DNA of 64,000 nucleotides. Source: UBA1794 sp050946375. Its GTDB lineage: Bacteria > Bacteroidota > Bacteroidia > Bacteroidales > Bacteroidaceae. The notes under the pieces were generated by a model. That model did not search any database. It was not told where the DNA came from and saw only the letters and a program-made list of their open reading frames with translations. Each line of letters begins with the position of its first letter. Within the stretch, counting starts at the first letter, position 1. The position numbers and the translations under genes are program-made. This document shows, piece after piece, positions 53,192-62,564 of the stretch. The stretch is taken from positions 62,001-126,000 of the forward strand of contig JBMNUT010000006.1 in assembly GCA_050946375.1 (NCBI GenBank). Reading direction: 5' to 3'.

Positions 53192-55246
53192 TTAGAGGTC
53201 TACGCTCTGCTGACGAACAGCCCAGGAAAGGACGTTTACGTCTACGGAGAGATAATAATGTACCTCATCATCAGGATCCGGAGTACGTTCGGGAATGTCT
53301 GCCGAACCCGGGCCGCTGATGGAGTTAACCGTAATCTGATACCAGTTGTTGCGGAGCACGCCGTAACGACCGAGGTAGCTTGCTCCGTCGCCAACATAGT
53401 CGTTGTCATATTCGATCTTACCGTTGCCAGTGGCATCCAATGCAGGCACTTCATCATCGGAGAAGTGGCGGATATAAGTCGTATAGTAGGTTAAACCTGC
53501 TTGGTACTTGTTAATTGTACCGATTGCCTCTGCAAGAGTTGCCCAATCTTTCTCGGAAAGAGTTGTATTCGTAGTAGCAGCATAACCTTGCTCTGCCAAA
53601 TTAGTCATGCCCTGTGTTTCCTCCTCATATTGACTCTTGGTCATGTAAGTGGTCTTTTCGTTATCGCCTTCTCCCGTAGTGTGCGAATAAACCGTATAAG
53701 AGATTGTCGTGTTCTCATCGCTAACGGTATTTGCACCGGCTTTACCAGTAAAGGAAACTGCCACCTGATCGGCATTGAAGACGTGCAGGTCTTCGCCCAA
53801 ACGATTGATGAAGGTGCCAAGGATTACATTTACGACCGTATTCTCAGCAGAATTAGCCTCATATGTTTCACCTTCATTCCAGCCCTCATAACCTGTTTTT
53901 GCAGCTGCATCATCCAAGTAGTAGAATCCTCTGTTACCACCGATGCTGTAGAAATCCTGGCCATCGGCAAAGTTCTTCGGAGTATAGTTGGCCTTAATGA
54001 TAACTCGGGTCGTCTGGTTCTGATTCTGGTTGTTCACATCAAACGTATTCTCCAAGCAGTAGAGGGAAGCATTGGATGCATAATCGGTCAATTCATCATC
54101 ACGATTGAGCAAATTGAACATGCCTTCAAGAGCTGTTCCTGCTACATCTTCCTCAGCAGCTGCAAACGTTGTATATTCGCTGTAGTTCGGATCTTGTGCC
54201 CAATAAGTACGAACAGTAGCAGTGTTGGGAAGAACCACATTTCCACGGAAACGGTTGTTATTATTGTTACCATATACCGGATAAAGCAGCCAGTCAATAT
54301 AATCGTCAGCGCTTGAACCAGTTTCAGAGATCATCTTACGAACCGGATAGAAAGCACGGTTGGTAATATCAAGTCCCCAAGCAAGAACTTCAACCTTATC
54401 GTTTGCATAAATGTTTTGAACACCCTCACTTACATTTCCGATCGTACCGGTAAAGCCACGATCTACTGCCAAAGACACTTTACTCAAGGCACGCTCTACG
54501 TAGATTTGAGTAGCGGGAGCCGTGGCAGCCTTGTCTGCGTTCTAGAAGATGTTGTTATCATCGATTTCGACAAGGGTAGTAAGTTCACCATTAGTATCGA
54601 GCGGAGCATTGGACATGTAGAAGCCTACATTGTTGTAGACTGCATCGTTTCCGTCCTTACCATCGGTAATAGCATCGGAAAGTTTCAACTCGGTATTGGT
54701 CAAATCGCCGAACGTAGAAACCTGTACGCCGTATTCGCCAGCATCGATGTTAGCCTTCTTCAGCAACTTGTTGTTTTCATCTACATCGAAGAGTTTGTCG
54801 GAGTTAAGCAGTACGAGGGCATACAGCTTATTAGCATCATCCGACTTCTTAAGAACTTCGACTACCATGTTGGCAGAAGTGGTAATCTGGTCGTTGTCTG
54901 TGCCCTAATTTTCCCACGGCTTCAGGTTCAGCAAATCGTAAGCGGCACGGCAAGTTGCGCTACTTTCGGGAGCATCGGCTGCTTTTTCGAAGATAACCAA
55001 TACTGCATCCTTGACGGCATATTCATTGGCACTGCCATCAGCAAATACACCTCCGTTGGGATCATCTTTTGCCGTAGCGGGCGTCGTAGGCAAATTGATA
55101 CCTACATTGATGTATCCTCCGCGGGTCACTGCCGAGGTGGAAGAGCCTGCGCCCTCTCCTGCGGCACCGTCGAGAATGTCATCACTGGAACATGCTCCGA
55201 GCAGCAAAGCGGCTGCTGCTACGGAGAGATAAGATAACTTTTTCAT
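53192..55246 (-). CDS. Major fimbrillin, Mfa1-like, with two in-frame TAG codons (locus 2)
   Basis: The start at 55246 gives MKKLSYLSVAAAALLLGACS, a lipoprotein signal. One frame runs to TAA at 53192 (684 codons), interrupted only by TAG at 54905-54907 (codon 114, after NLKPWEN) and 54542-54544 (codon 235, after IDDNNIF). Sequence on both sides is fimbrillin-like: GTDNDQITTSANMVVEVLKK after the first, and TQIYVERALSKVSLAVDRG after the second, the conserved start of the second domain. The end VDVNVLSWAVRQQSVDL matches the Mfa1 C-terminal strand. The stop at the true end is TAA. If TAG halts translation, no usable shaft protein is made. Base composition is lower in GC than flanking genes, as for the locus 1 fimbrillin. 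Confidence 0.75.
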
Positions 55247-55313
55247 GTTTTGAATTGAATTGAGTTAGTAATAATGTTAGTTGTTCTCTTATTTTGTTGC
55301 GGGACTTTCGGGA

Positions 55314-55379
55314 AAAAGTCCCGCGGGTTTTACGGTTTTCATGCGGCACTTTCGGGCGGAAGGTGCGGCACGAAAAGGG
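55314..55379. repeat. 22-bp tandem repeat array upstream of the locus 2 fimbrillin
   Basis: Units at 55314 (AAAAGTCCCGCGGGTTTT then ACGG), 55336 (TTTTCATGCGGCACTTTC...) and 55358 (GGAAGGTGCGGCACG...). The register is 22 bp. It ends just before the OmpA-like gene's stop codon. Confidence 0.7.
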
Positions 55380-55381
55380 GA

Positions 55382-56791
55382 TTATTCGAGGTCGATGAGC
55401 TTGAGGTTCTCGTCGGCCTGGGGTACTCCGCCGGCCTTGGCTTTCTGGAAGCAGGTGCGTGCTTCGTCGATTCGTCCCTGGCGCAGGGCGATGACGCCGC
55501 GTGCGTGGTCGGCATAGGGCGAGGCTCCGGCCTTCTGGAGGAAGGGAAGTGCTCCGTCGTAGTCGCCGCGTTCGATGTGGGCGCAGGCGGCATTAAGGTT
55601 GGCAGTGGGGTCGTCGGGGAACATGCGGACGGCGATTTCAAATACTTCGTTGAACTCGTAGCTGCCGGGTTCGTAGGTCTGCGCCACGAGGAACATCTCT
55701 TCGAGCGAGAGTTGCTGGGGCTTGGTGTGGAGCAGTGCCTTGGCTTCGTCGACGGAGAAGGGGCGCACGCTGTAGTTTACGACGTAGTCGGAGTGACGAA
55801 GTGCGGGATACCAGTTGTCGAGCATGTAGCGGTAGGCCCGGGGGTAGTCGGCGCGCATCTTGCGGTCGCGCTGGTCGTAGGTGAGGTTCTCGTCGCGGGC
55901 TATGGCGAGGAGCTCCTGCTTGTTTTCGATGTTGTTCTCCTCGAAGAAGCGGAAGAGGCCTTCCCAGTCTTCAGGAGTGGAGGTGACGCTGAAGAGGTTG
56001 GGGTCGATGTCGAGCTTGCCGGCTACGTAGTCCTTGAGGGTAAGGGCACGGTTTTCGGCCAGATAGGTATTGTGTTCGTAGCTTCCCTCGGGCGAGGCGT
56101 AACCGTGTATGGATATGCCGGTTATCGAGACGTTGGGGTCTTGCTTGACGAGGTCGATGGTGCCTATGATTTTCTGCAGCTCGCGGGGGTTGTTGCGGTA
56201 GTCGGGATAGAGCTCGATGCGGTCGACGGGGAAGTCGATGAATGCCTGGCCTTTCTCCTGACGTGCCTTGCGTGCTTCGGCCTGAGGCCGGAGGTAGGCC
56301 ATGACGGGCTGGCGCATGCGGTGGAGTACGTGGCGGTTCTCCTCGAGCACGTCGCCGCATCCGCAGAGGTCTTCGGCTATTTCGACGTTGGCGTTCTGCA
56401 TCCAGCTTTCATAGGGGAGGACGGCGCTGTAGTGGAGGGTCTGGGGTGTGTCGTTCTTGCGGCGCACGACCTGGGTGTTGGGCTCGAAGTCTTTGTAGGC
56501 GTGGCGCTCGTACATGACTTGCTGCTTGCGCCCGTTGACGACGAGCTGCGGCATGAAGCGCTCGTTGGAGCCGTCTTTCACCACGGGAGTGAAGACGAAA
56601 CGCACGTTGGAGGGCATGTCGAGTGAGTCGAGGTTGAGGTCCATGTCGACCACGAGGGTGTTGTTGTCGGCCTTGCCCACCTTGATATTCTCGACGACGA
56701 TGGCATCGTCGGCCAGACGTACGGAGCGGTCGTCGGCCGAAGCGGCGACTGCCAGGAAGGCTACGATGCAGGAAAGAATGTATTTCTTCAT
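55382..56791 (-). CDS. DUF3868 / OmpA-like protein of pilus locus 2
   Basis: A 469-residue protein with signal peptide MKKYILSCIVAFLAVAASAD. The N-terminal beta region (VENIKVGKADNNTLVVDMDL, SNVRFVFTPVVKDGSNERFM) is DUF3868-type. A Cys pair (AEDLCGCGDVL) follows. The OmpA-like core ITGISIHGYASPEGSYEHNT with NRALTLKDYVAGKL matches the corresponding region in the locus 1 protein, and the C-terminus has TPR-like helices (NLNAACAHIERGDYDGALPF). Length is within one residue of the locus 1 paralogue (470). Scaffold function at the pilus base is inferred. Confidence 0.8.
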   Translation of the reverse strand: MKKYILSCIVAFLAVAASADDRSVRLADDAIVVENIKVGKADNNTLVVDMDLNLDSLDMPSNVRFVFTPVVKDGSNERFMPQLVVNGRKQQVMYERHAYKDFEPNTQVVRRKNDTPQTLHYSAVLPYESWMQNANVEIAEDLCGCGDVLEENRHVLHRMRQPVMAYLRPQAEARKARQEKGQAFIDFPVDRIELYPDYRNNPRELQKIIGTIDLVKQDPNVSITGISIHGYASPEGSYEHNTYLAENRALTLKDYVAGKLDIDPNLFSVTSTPEDWEGLFRFFEENNIENKQELLAIARDENLTYDQRDRKMRADYPRAYRYMLDNWYPALRHSDYVVNYSVRPFSVDEAKALLHTKPQQLSLEEMFLVAQTYEPGSYEFNEVFEIAVRMFPDDPTANLNAACAHIERGDYDGALPFLQKAGASPYADHARGVIALRQGRIDEARTCFQKAKAGGVPQADENLKLIDLE

Positions 56792-56824
56792 GAGTTTATC
56801 TGCTTTGTTAGGGGTGAAAGGGGA

Positions 56825-57394
56825 TTAAAGTGTATAGATAAGGCTGAGGGCTGCCTTGGTGGGCCCGACGTAGTGCTTGTGGTCGGAGTTGATTTTCTCG
56901 CCGCAGTTGCCGCACTTGAAGGTTTCGTACTTGATGTAGTCGTAGCCGATGCCGAGGGAGGCCTCGAAGTTCCAGTGCTTGCTCAGCACCCATTGGTAGC
57001 CGGCGGTAATGCCGCCGCCCAGGAACCAGCCTTCGTAGCGATGGTCCTTAAGGCCTTTCCAGATATCGAAAGGGAGATCGATGCCGGAGACGTTGAACTC
57101 TCCGCCCATGAGGTGTGCTCCTACGAACCAACCGTTGAAGGCTTCGCAAAACCAGTAGCGGTATTCGGGCATAAGGAGCCAGTGACGCGTACTTTTGGTA
57201 TCAGAGTATTTCCACGGGTTCCAGCCGTAGAAGAGCTGTACCGAGTGCTTGTGGGCAAAGGAGGCTTCGAGCCCCAGGTTGGGGGTGGTCGATGCCCAAT
57301 AGAGGAAGTTCGTCTTGAGAGCTACGTCCTGCGCTCTTGGCGTTGCAGCCATGCCCAAAAGCAGGATCGCCAGCAATGCAATTTTCTTTACCAT
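56825..57394 (-). CDS. DUF3575 outer-membrane protein (locus 2)
   Basis: A 189-residue protein with signal peptide MVKKIALLAILLLGMAATPR, then AQDVALKTNFLYWAST, a typical family opening. Aromatic strands (HSVQLFYGWNPWKYSDTKST, RYWFCEAFNGWFVGAHLMGG) and a Cys pair (FKCGNCGEKI) are shared with the locus 1 paralogue. It is the first gene of locus 2; its message probably carries a long leader that includes the TG repeat. Confidence 0.82.
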   Translation of the reverse strand: MVKKIALLAILLLGMAATPRAQDVALKTNFLYWASTTPNLGLEASFAHKHSVQLFYGWNPWKYSDTKSTRHWLLMPEYRYWFCEAFNGWFVGAHLMGGEFNVSGIDLPFDIWKGLKDHRYEGWFLGGGITAGYQWVLSKHWNFEASLGIGYDYIKYETFKCGNCGEKINSDHKHYVGPTKAALSLIYTL

Positions 57395-57731
57395 ATATTC
57401 GTATTTAAAGATTTATAGCAGGGGAAGGAAGCCGGGGCCGGCGCTTTCAAACAAAAGCGACGGGAGGGCATGAAAAAACCGGCTTCTTCGCCGTCCGGAC
57501 TGCAGCCGGAGCAACGGAAAAGCCGTGCGGGACGCATCCGCGGGGAGCACGGATGCTGAAAAGGGGAAGCTCTTCGCCTGGCTTGCGGCCAAGCCGGACG
57601 AAAGAAGAACCGTATATCGCCGAAAGGATGAAAGGAACACACAAATTCCCGCAGCCGCACGGAGAAAAGGCGCGGCGGCTTGCCGGAAAGAGGCGGAAGC
57701 GTCTCGCTTTAAGCCTGTATAATATAGGAAT

Positions 57732-57781
<50 letters not shown>

Positions 57782-57975
57782 ACAAATTCGCGACGCATGC
57801 AAATCTCTTAACAAACTTTACGACACTTCTTTCCAAAAGGAAGCGGAAAGCGCACCAACGCCTTGTGCCTTCTCCTGCGCGGAGGGCAGAAATCTGCGGA
57901 GCACACACCGCTCCACGACCGATGGACTGACCGTTACGGCACGATTTCATGACGTTTCAAAGTAATAATGCGATG

Positions 57976-57983
57976 CAAAGGTA
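57976..57983 (-). promoter_or_regulatory. Predicted -7 box for pilus locus 2
   Basis: TACCTTTG on the minus strand. The start of transcription would be about 575 bp before the DUF3575 ATG, so the TG tract lies in the leader RNA. No clear upstream TTTG was found. Confidence 0.4.
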
Positions 57984-58181
57984 ACTATCTTTACAGAAAA
58001 GTGTTCCCGAAGGCGGGCATTTTTGCGTACTTTAACGTTGATTTTTTCGTAGTATAATCGGGACTTTTAGAGAAAGGCGGCGGGGGAAAACGGCCGGAAT
58101 GCCCGTCGGCAAAGGGCTTCAGCCTCATCGGAGGGGCAGAAGGCGGCGGACCGCATGGAAGGGGTCTTGCCGCGGCAACGA

Positions 58182-58247
58182 AAAAGGGGCGGCACTTTTG
58201 CGGAAAAGCGGCAGGGCGGCGGCGGAAAAGGGGCAGGACTTTTTACC
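58182..58247. repeat. 22-bp tandem repeat array upstream of the TonB receptor gene
   Basis: Three units start at 58182, 58204 and 58226 (AAAAGGGGCGGCACTTTT, AAAAGCGGCAGGGCGG, AAAAGGGGCAGGACTTTT), exactly 66 bp, about 130 bp before the gene. Confidence 0.85.
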
Positions 58248-58378
58248 GGACGCGGCGGCGGGCGTGTAACAGGAATGAAACGCTAATGAAACAGTTTCTT
58301 CAAGGTCTTTACACATTGTTGTTACGCAAAGGGCAGACCTTTGCGGCGGATTTCAGAACCATTCATACTATACAAAAA

Positions 58379-61201
58379 ATGAGAAAGCGAACAGTTTTAG
58401 TTATGGCGCTTCTGCTTGCGGCAGGAGCTACGCCTAATTATGCGCGTACCGACAACACAAACGCAGAGAAGCCGGAAGCTACCGCCGGCGTGCTGCGCGG
58501 CCGCGTGCTCAACACGAAGAAGGAGCCCCTGGCCGGCGCAACGGTATTCATCGAAGCCCTCAACAAAACGGCCATCACCGACGAAAACGGCTACTACATC
58601 ATGCAGGGCATCACGGCAGGCAACTACGACCTGCAGGTAACTTACCTGGGCTATGAGCCCCTCTCCACCCAAGTGACGCTGCCCGAGCGGGGCACCACGG
58701 AGAAGAACATCCAGATGGATGAACTGACAGAGCTGCAGGAACTGGTGGTACGCGGCGCATTCTCGGGCCAGCACAAAGCCATCAACATGCAGAAGAACAA
58801 CCTGGGAATCACAAACATCATCTCCGCCGAACAGGTGGGCAAGTTCCCCGACTCGAACATCGGCGACGCGCTGAAGCGAGTTCCCGGCATCAACGTACAG
58901 TATGACCAAGGCGAAGCCCGTTTCGGGCAAGTCCGCGGCACAGGGGCGGACCTGACTTCCGTAACGGTCAATGGGAATCGCCTGCCCTCGGCGGAGGGCG
59001 GCACGAGAAACGTGCAACTTGACCTGATTCCCGCCGATGTTATCCAAACTATCGAGGTGAATAAAGTCGTAACCCCCGACATGGACGCCGACGCCATAGG
59101 CGGTAGCATCAATCTTATTACCAAGAATGCGCCGACGCGCCGCTCCTTTTCGGCCACACTGGGTAGCGGTTGGAATTTCGTGAGCGACAAAGCGCAGCTC
59201 AATGCGGGACTTACCTACGGAGACCTCTTCTTTAACAACAAACTGGGCGTGATTCTCTCCGCTTCCTACCAGAACGCTCCCATCGGATCGGACAATGCCG
59301 AGTTCGTATGGAAGCAGGATGACGAAACGGGCAAGGACTATCTGGACGAATACGAGGTGCGCCAGTACAAAGTGACCCGCGAACGCCAGAGCTACACGGC
59401 CTCTTTGAACTACAAGTTCAACGAAAACCACCGCATCAGCTTCAAGGGAATCTACAACCTGCGCAAGGACTGGGAAAACCGCTTCCGCCTCGACCTGAAA
59501 GACCTCGAACCGGACGGCAGCGGAAAGGCTGTCATCGAGACGAAGGGCGGCACTCATCGCAATGCCCGCCTGGAGAAACAGCAAACCATGGACTTCAACC
59601 TGAGCGGTGAGCACCTCCTCGGCAACCTGAAGATAGACTGGAACGGATCGTATGCCCGCGCCACGGAAGACAGACCCAACGAGCGCTACATCAGCTACGA
59701 GATAGAAGACCAGCAATTCGACTTCGATCTGAGCGATACGCGGAAGCCTTTCGCACGCCCGCGCAGCGGATATACCTATAACATCCTCACCGCCGGAGCA
59801 AATGCAAGCCTCGACGACCTGACCGAGCAGCAGGAAGCCATCGCCGAGAACGACTGGAAAGGCGCAATCAACTTCACTCTTCCCGTTTTGAAAGGCACTT
59901 TTGGCAGTTACCTCAAGTTCGGCGCCAAATACCAGCACAAGAACAAGGAAATGGACCTCGAGTTCTACGATTATGATCCGCTCGGCGACTTCACCGCGCT
60001 GAACAATACGATACGTTACCCGCGCCACGGATTCTTTGCCGGCAGCCAATATGAGACAAACACGCCGTTCATCAGCAACGACTACCTCGGCAGCCTGGAT
60101 TTGAACAACCCCGATCTGTTCGAAAAGAGCGAGAATCTGGAAGAACTGGCAGGACAATACAACGCAAGCGAAGAGGTTTGGGCCGGATACATCCGCTGGG
60201 ACCAGAAATTCGGCGACGACAAAACCCTGACGGCCGGCGTCCGTCTCGAAAACACCCACACCTCTTACCAGGGTTATGAGTACTTCTACCAGGAAGAGAT
60301 TACGGACGACCAGGACAACGTCATCACTCCCGAATCGGAGAGCCTCACCCAAGGAGCAAAACACGACAAGAGTTACCTCAATGTGCTGCCCTCTTTGATC
60401 TTCAAGTGGGACGTTACGTCCGACTTCAAGGTGCGCGCCGCCTTCACCAACACCCTCGCCCGTCCGAAATACGAGGCCCTCGTGCCCAGCGTGCAGATCA
60501 ATCGCGGCGATGACGAGCTCTACATGGGTAATCCCGACCTGAAGTCGACGCTTTCCTACAACCTCGACCTGAGCGCAGAGAAGTACTTCTCCTCGATCGG
60601 CCTCGTGAGCGCAGGAATCTTCTACAAGCGCGTCAACGATCTCATTACCGACCGCACGCAGTATGACTACACCTACAACAACTACGTCTACGACGAATTC
60701 ACACAGCCTCTGAACATTGGCGACGCAGACGTATTCGGCGTGGAAATCGCCCTGCAGCGCGACCTCGGATTCATTGCCCCCGCGCTCAGCTGCCTCGGCA
60801 TCTACGGTAATTACACCTACACTTACTCCAACGTAAGCAACTTCAACGTGGCAGGACGCGAAGACGAAGGCGACATGCGCATGCCCGGCTCGCCGGAACA
60901 CACGGCCAACGCTTCGCTTAGCTTCGAGAAATGGGGTCTGAGCGCACGCCTCTCCTACAACTTCGCTTCCGACTTCATCGACGAACTGGGCGACAGCCAG
61001 TACGAAGACCGCTACTACGACAAGGTTTCCTACATGGACTTCAACGTAGGCTACACCTTCGACAAGAAGTACACCATCTACTTCGAGGCCAACAACCTGC
61101 TCAACCAGCCGCTCCGCTACTACCAGGGAACGAAAGACCACACCGCACAGATGGAATACTACGGTGTGAAAATCAATGCCGGCGTGAAAATCAACCTCTA
61201 A
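58379..61201 (+). CDS. TonB-dependent outer-membrane receptor
   Basis: A 940-residue receptor. The start MRKRTVLVMALLLAAGATPN at 58379 gives the signal peptide; the frame upstream to 58286 lacks one. An N-terminal carboxypeptidase-regulatory-like domain (LRGRVLNTKKEPLAGATVFI, DENGYYIMQGITAGNYDLQV) leads into the plug (KFPDSNIGDALKRVPGINVQ, NKVVTPDMDADAIGGSINLI) and a 22-strand-type barrel ending QMEYYGVKINAGVKINL. No SusD-like partner follows, so it is not a typical glycan locus. A secreted purple-acid-type phosphatase gene follows by 34 bp; release and uptake of a phosphorylated compound is inferred. Confidence 0.9.
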   Translation: MRKRTVLVMALLLAAGATPNYARTDNTNAEKPEATAGVLRGRVLNTKKEPLAGATVFIEALNKTAITDENGYYIMQGITAGNYDLQVTYLGYEPLSTQVTLPERGTTEKNIQMDELTELQELVVRGAFSGQHKAINMQKNNLGITNIISAEQVGKFPDSNIGDALKRVPGINVQYDQGEARFGQVRGTGADLTSVTVNGNRLPSAEGGTRNVQLDLIPADVIQTIEVNKVVTPDMDADAIGGSINLITKNAPTRRSFSATLGSGWNFVSDKAQLNAGLTYGDLFFNNKLGVILSASYQNAPIGSDNAEFVWKQDDETGKDYLDEYEVRQYKVTRERQSYTASLNYKFNENHRISFKGIYNLRKDWENRFRLDLKDLEPDGSGKAVIETKGGTHRNARLEKQQTMDFNLSGEHLLGNLKIDWNGSYARATEDRPNERYISYEIEDQQFDFDLSDTRKPFARPRSGYTYNILTAGANASLDDLTEQQEAIAENDWKGAINFTLPVLKGTFGSYLKFGAKYQHKNKEMDLEFYDYDPLGDFTALNNTIRYPRHGFFAGSQYETNTPFISNDYLGSLDLNNPDLFEKSENLEELAGQYNASEEVWAGYIRWDQKFGDDKTLTAGVRLENTHTSYQGYEYFYQEEITDDQDNVITPESESLTQGAKHDKSYLNVLPSLIFKWDVTSDFKVRAAFTNTLARPKYEALVPSVQINRGDDELYMGNPDLKSTLSYNLDLSAEKYFSSIGLVSAGIFYKRVNDLITDRTQYDYTYNNYVYDEFTQPLNIGDADVFGVEIALQRDLGFIAPALSCLGIYGNYTYTYSNVSNFNVAGREDEGDMRMPGSPEHTANASLSFEKWGLSARLSYNFASDFIDELGDSQYEDRYYDKVSYMDFNVGYTFDKKYTIYFEANNLLNQPLRYYQGTKDHTAQMEYYGVKINAGVKINL

Positions 61202-61235
61202 ACCGCACCGACAAACCAATTATTCAACATAAGCA

Positions 61236-62165
61236 ATGAAAACGAAATTCACATTCCTGCTTCTCGCACTCGCCTTGGTGGCGGGGCAGATAGCCGCACA
61301 GATTGACTACAAGGACCGCTTCACATTCTTCATGGCCAACGACCTGGGCCGCAACGGTTACTACGACCAGAAGCCCATAGCCGCCACCATGGGCCGCATG
61401 GCCGAGGAAATCGGGCCGGAGTTCATCGTAGCTGCCGGAGACATACACCACTTCGAGGGTGTACGCAGTACGGAAGACCCGCTTTGGATGACGAACTACG
61501 AACTTATCTACGACCATCCCGAGCTGATGATACCCTGGTATGCCGTTGCCGGCAACCATGAATACCGCAATAACGTTCAGGCTTGCATCGACTACACGCA
61601 GAAGAGCGCACGATGGAACATGCCCGCACGCTATTACACCAAGGCTTTCGACGAAGAAGGGACCACCGTGCGCATAATCTGGCTCGATACTACGCCGCTC
61701 ATCGACAAGTATCGCAAGGACACGGAAGACTATCCGCAGGCCGGACAGCAGGACATGGACAAACAGCTGCAGTGGCTCGACTCAGTGCTCACCGCAAGCA
61801 AGGAAGACTGGGTGCTCGTCTTCGGACACCACCCCATCTTTGCCGACACGGAGAAGAGCGACACGGAGCGCACCGACATGCAAAACCGCGTAGGCACCAT
61901 ACTCAAGCGCCACAAGGTGGACTTCTACGGATGCGGACACATCCACAATTTCCAGCACATCAAGCGCGCCGACGGAGGCGACATCGACTACCTGGTCAAC
62001 AGTTCCGCATCGCTCAGCCGCCAGGTGAAGCCCATCGAGGGCACCCAGTACTGCAGCTCGGAACCGGGATTCAGCGTATTCGCCATCAACGCACAGGACA
62101 TGAAGGTATATCTCGTGGACCGCAACGGCGAAGTGCTCTACACCCTCACCCGGACCAAGAAGTAG
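61236..62165 (+). CDS. Secreted tartrate-resistant acid phosphatase-like metallophosphoesterase
   Basis: A 309-residue protein with signal peptide MKTKFTFLLLALALVAGQIA. The metal-binding pattern of the purple acid phosphatase type is present: MANDLGRNG (variant of the first Asp motif), AAGDIHHFEG, VAGNHEYRNN, VLVFGHHPIF and CGHIHNFQH. The first motif has Asn-Asp rather than GDxG, a normal variant in some members. It is co-transcribed with the TonB receptor and ends before a clear terminator. Confidence 0.88.
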   Translation: MKTKFTFLLLALALVAGQIAAQIDYKDRFTFFMANDLGRNGYYDQKPIAATMGRMAEEIGPEFIVAAGDIHHFEGVRSTEDPLWMTNYELIYDHPELMIPWYAVAGNHEYRNNVQACIDYTQKSARWNMPARYYTKAFDEEGTTVRIIWLDTTPLIDKYRKDTEDYPQAGQQDMDKQLQWLDSVLTASKEDWVLVFGHHPIFADTEKSDTERTDMQNRVGTILKRHKVDFYGCGHIHNFQHIKRADGGDIDYLVNSSASLSRQVKPIEGTQYCSSEPGFSVFAINAQDMKVYLVDRNGEVLYTLTRTKK

Positions 62166-62203
62166 AATTTCAATTACTCGTTTCCTCAATTCTCTGTTTT
62201 CCA

Positions 62204-62240
62204 AAGGGCGTATCCCACTCGGGGTGCGCCCTTCTTTTTT
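62204..62240 (+). terminator. Terminator after the phosphatase gene
   Basis: AAGGGCG and CGCCCTT form the stem base (with CCC/GGGG inside) followed by CTTTTTT, 39 bp after the stop. Confidence 0.8.
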
Positions 62241-62261
62241 ACGGCGCAGGCCCTTGCGGCC

Positions 62262-62349
62262 AAAAGGGGCGCCCCTTTCCCGCAAAAGGCGAGGCACTTC
62301 GGGCCGAAAGCGCCGCATCTTTTTTCGAAGAAAAAGGCATTTTTCCTTG
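62262..62349. repeat. 22-bp tandem repeat array upstream of tRNA-Gln
   Basis: Units start at 62262, 62284, 62306 and 62328 (AAAAGGGGCGCCCCTTTC, AAAAGGCGAGGCACTTCG, GAAAGCGCCGCATCTTTT, AAGAAAAAGGCATTTTTC). It ends at the -33-like element of the tRNA promoter. Confidence 0.8.
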
Positions 62350-62377
62350 CCCATCCCGGCAGAAAGTCCTATCTTTG
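62347..62377 (+). promoter_or_regulatory. Promoter for tRNA-Gln
   Basis: TTG at 62347-62349 and TATCTTTG at 62370-62377, spacing 20 bp, about 45 bp before the tRNA. Confidence 0.6.
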
Positions 62378-62423
62378 CCGCGCTTTCGGGAGAAAGCCTC
62401 AGTTTATCATTTAAATATATGGC

Positions 62424-62494
62424 AGTCCTATGGTGTAATGGTAGCACATCAGATTTTGGTTCTGCTTGTCGAAGTTCGAATCTTCGTAGGACTA
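62424..62494 (+). tRNA. tRNA-Gln (anticodon TTG)
   Basis: Acceptor AGTCCTA pairs with TAGGACT, discriminator A. D-arm TGGTGTAATGGTAGCA, anticodon loop TTTTGGT with TTG, T-arm CGAAGTTCGAATCTTCG. The length is 71 nt without encoded CCA. The anticodon reads CAA/CAG, not TAG, so it is not an obvious amber suppressor. Confidence 0.92.
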
Positions 62495-62498
62495 CAAG

Positions 62499-62543
62499 GA
62501 AGAGTTTCCGCAACTGTCTTTTTGACCGGAGACTCTTCTTTTT
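62499..62543 (+). terminator. Terminator after tRNA-Gln
   Basis: GAAGAGTTTCCG pairs with CGGAGACTCTTC, then a run of T. It separates the tRNA from the EamA gene. Confidence 0.8.
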
Positions 62544-62564
62544 TATTACCCACCAAGCACAGTC

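Noticed and set aside
58397..61219. 940-residue open frame antisense to the TonB receptor gene
   Set aside because: It mirrors the receptor gene in a GC-rich region, has no signal or domain pattern, and the receptor frame has clear motifs.
62424..62494. tRNA-Gln as an amber suppressor
   Set aside because: The anticodon is TTG; reading TAG would need CTA or TTA.
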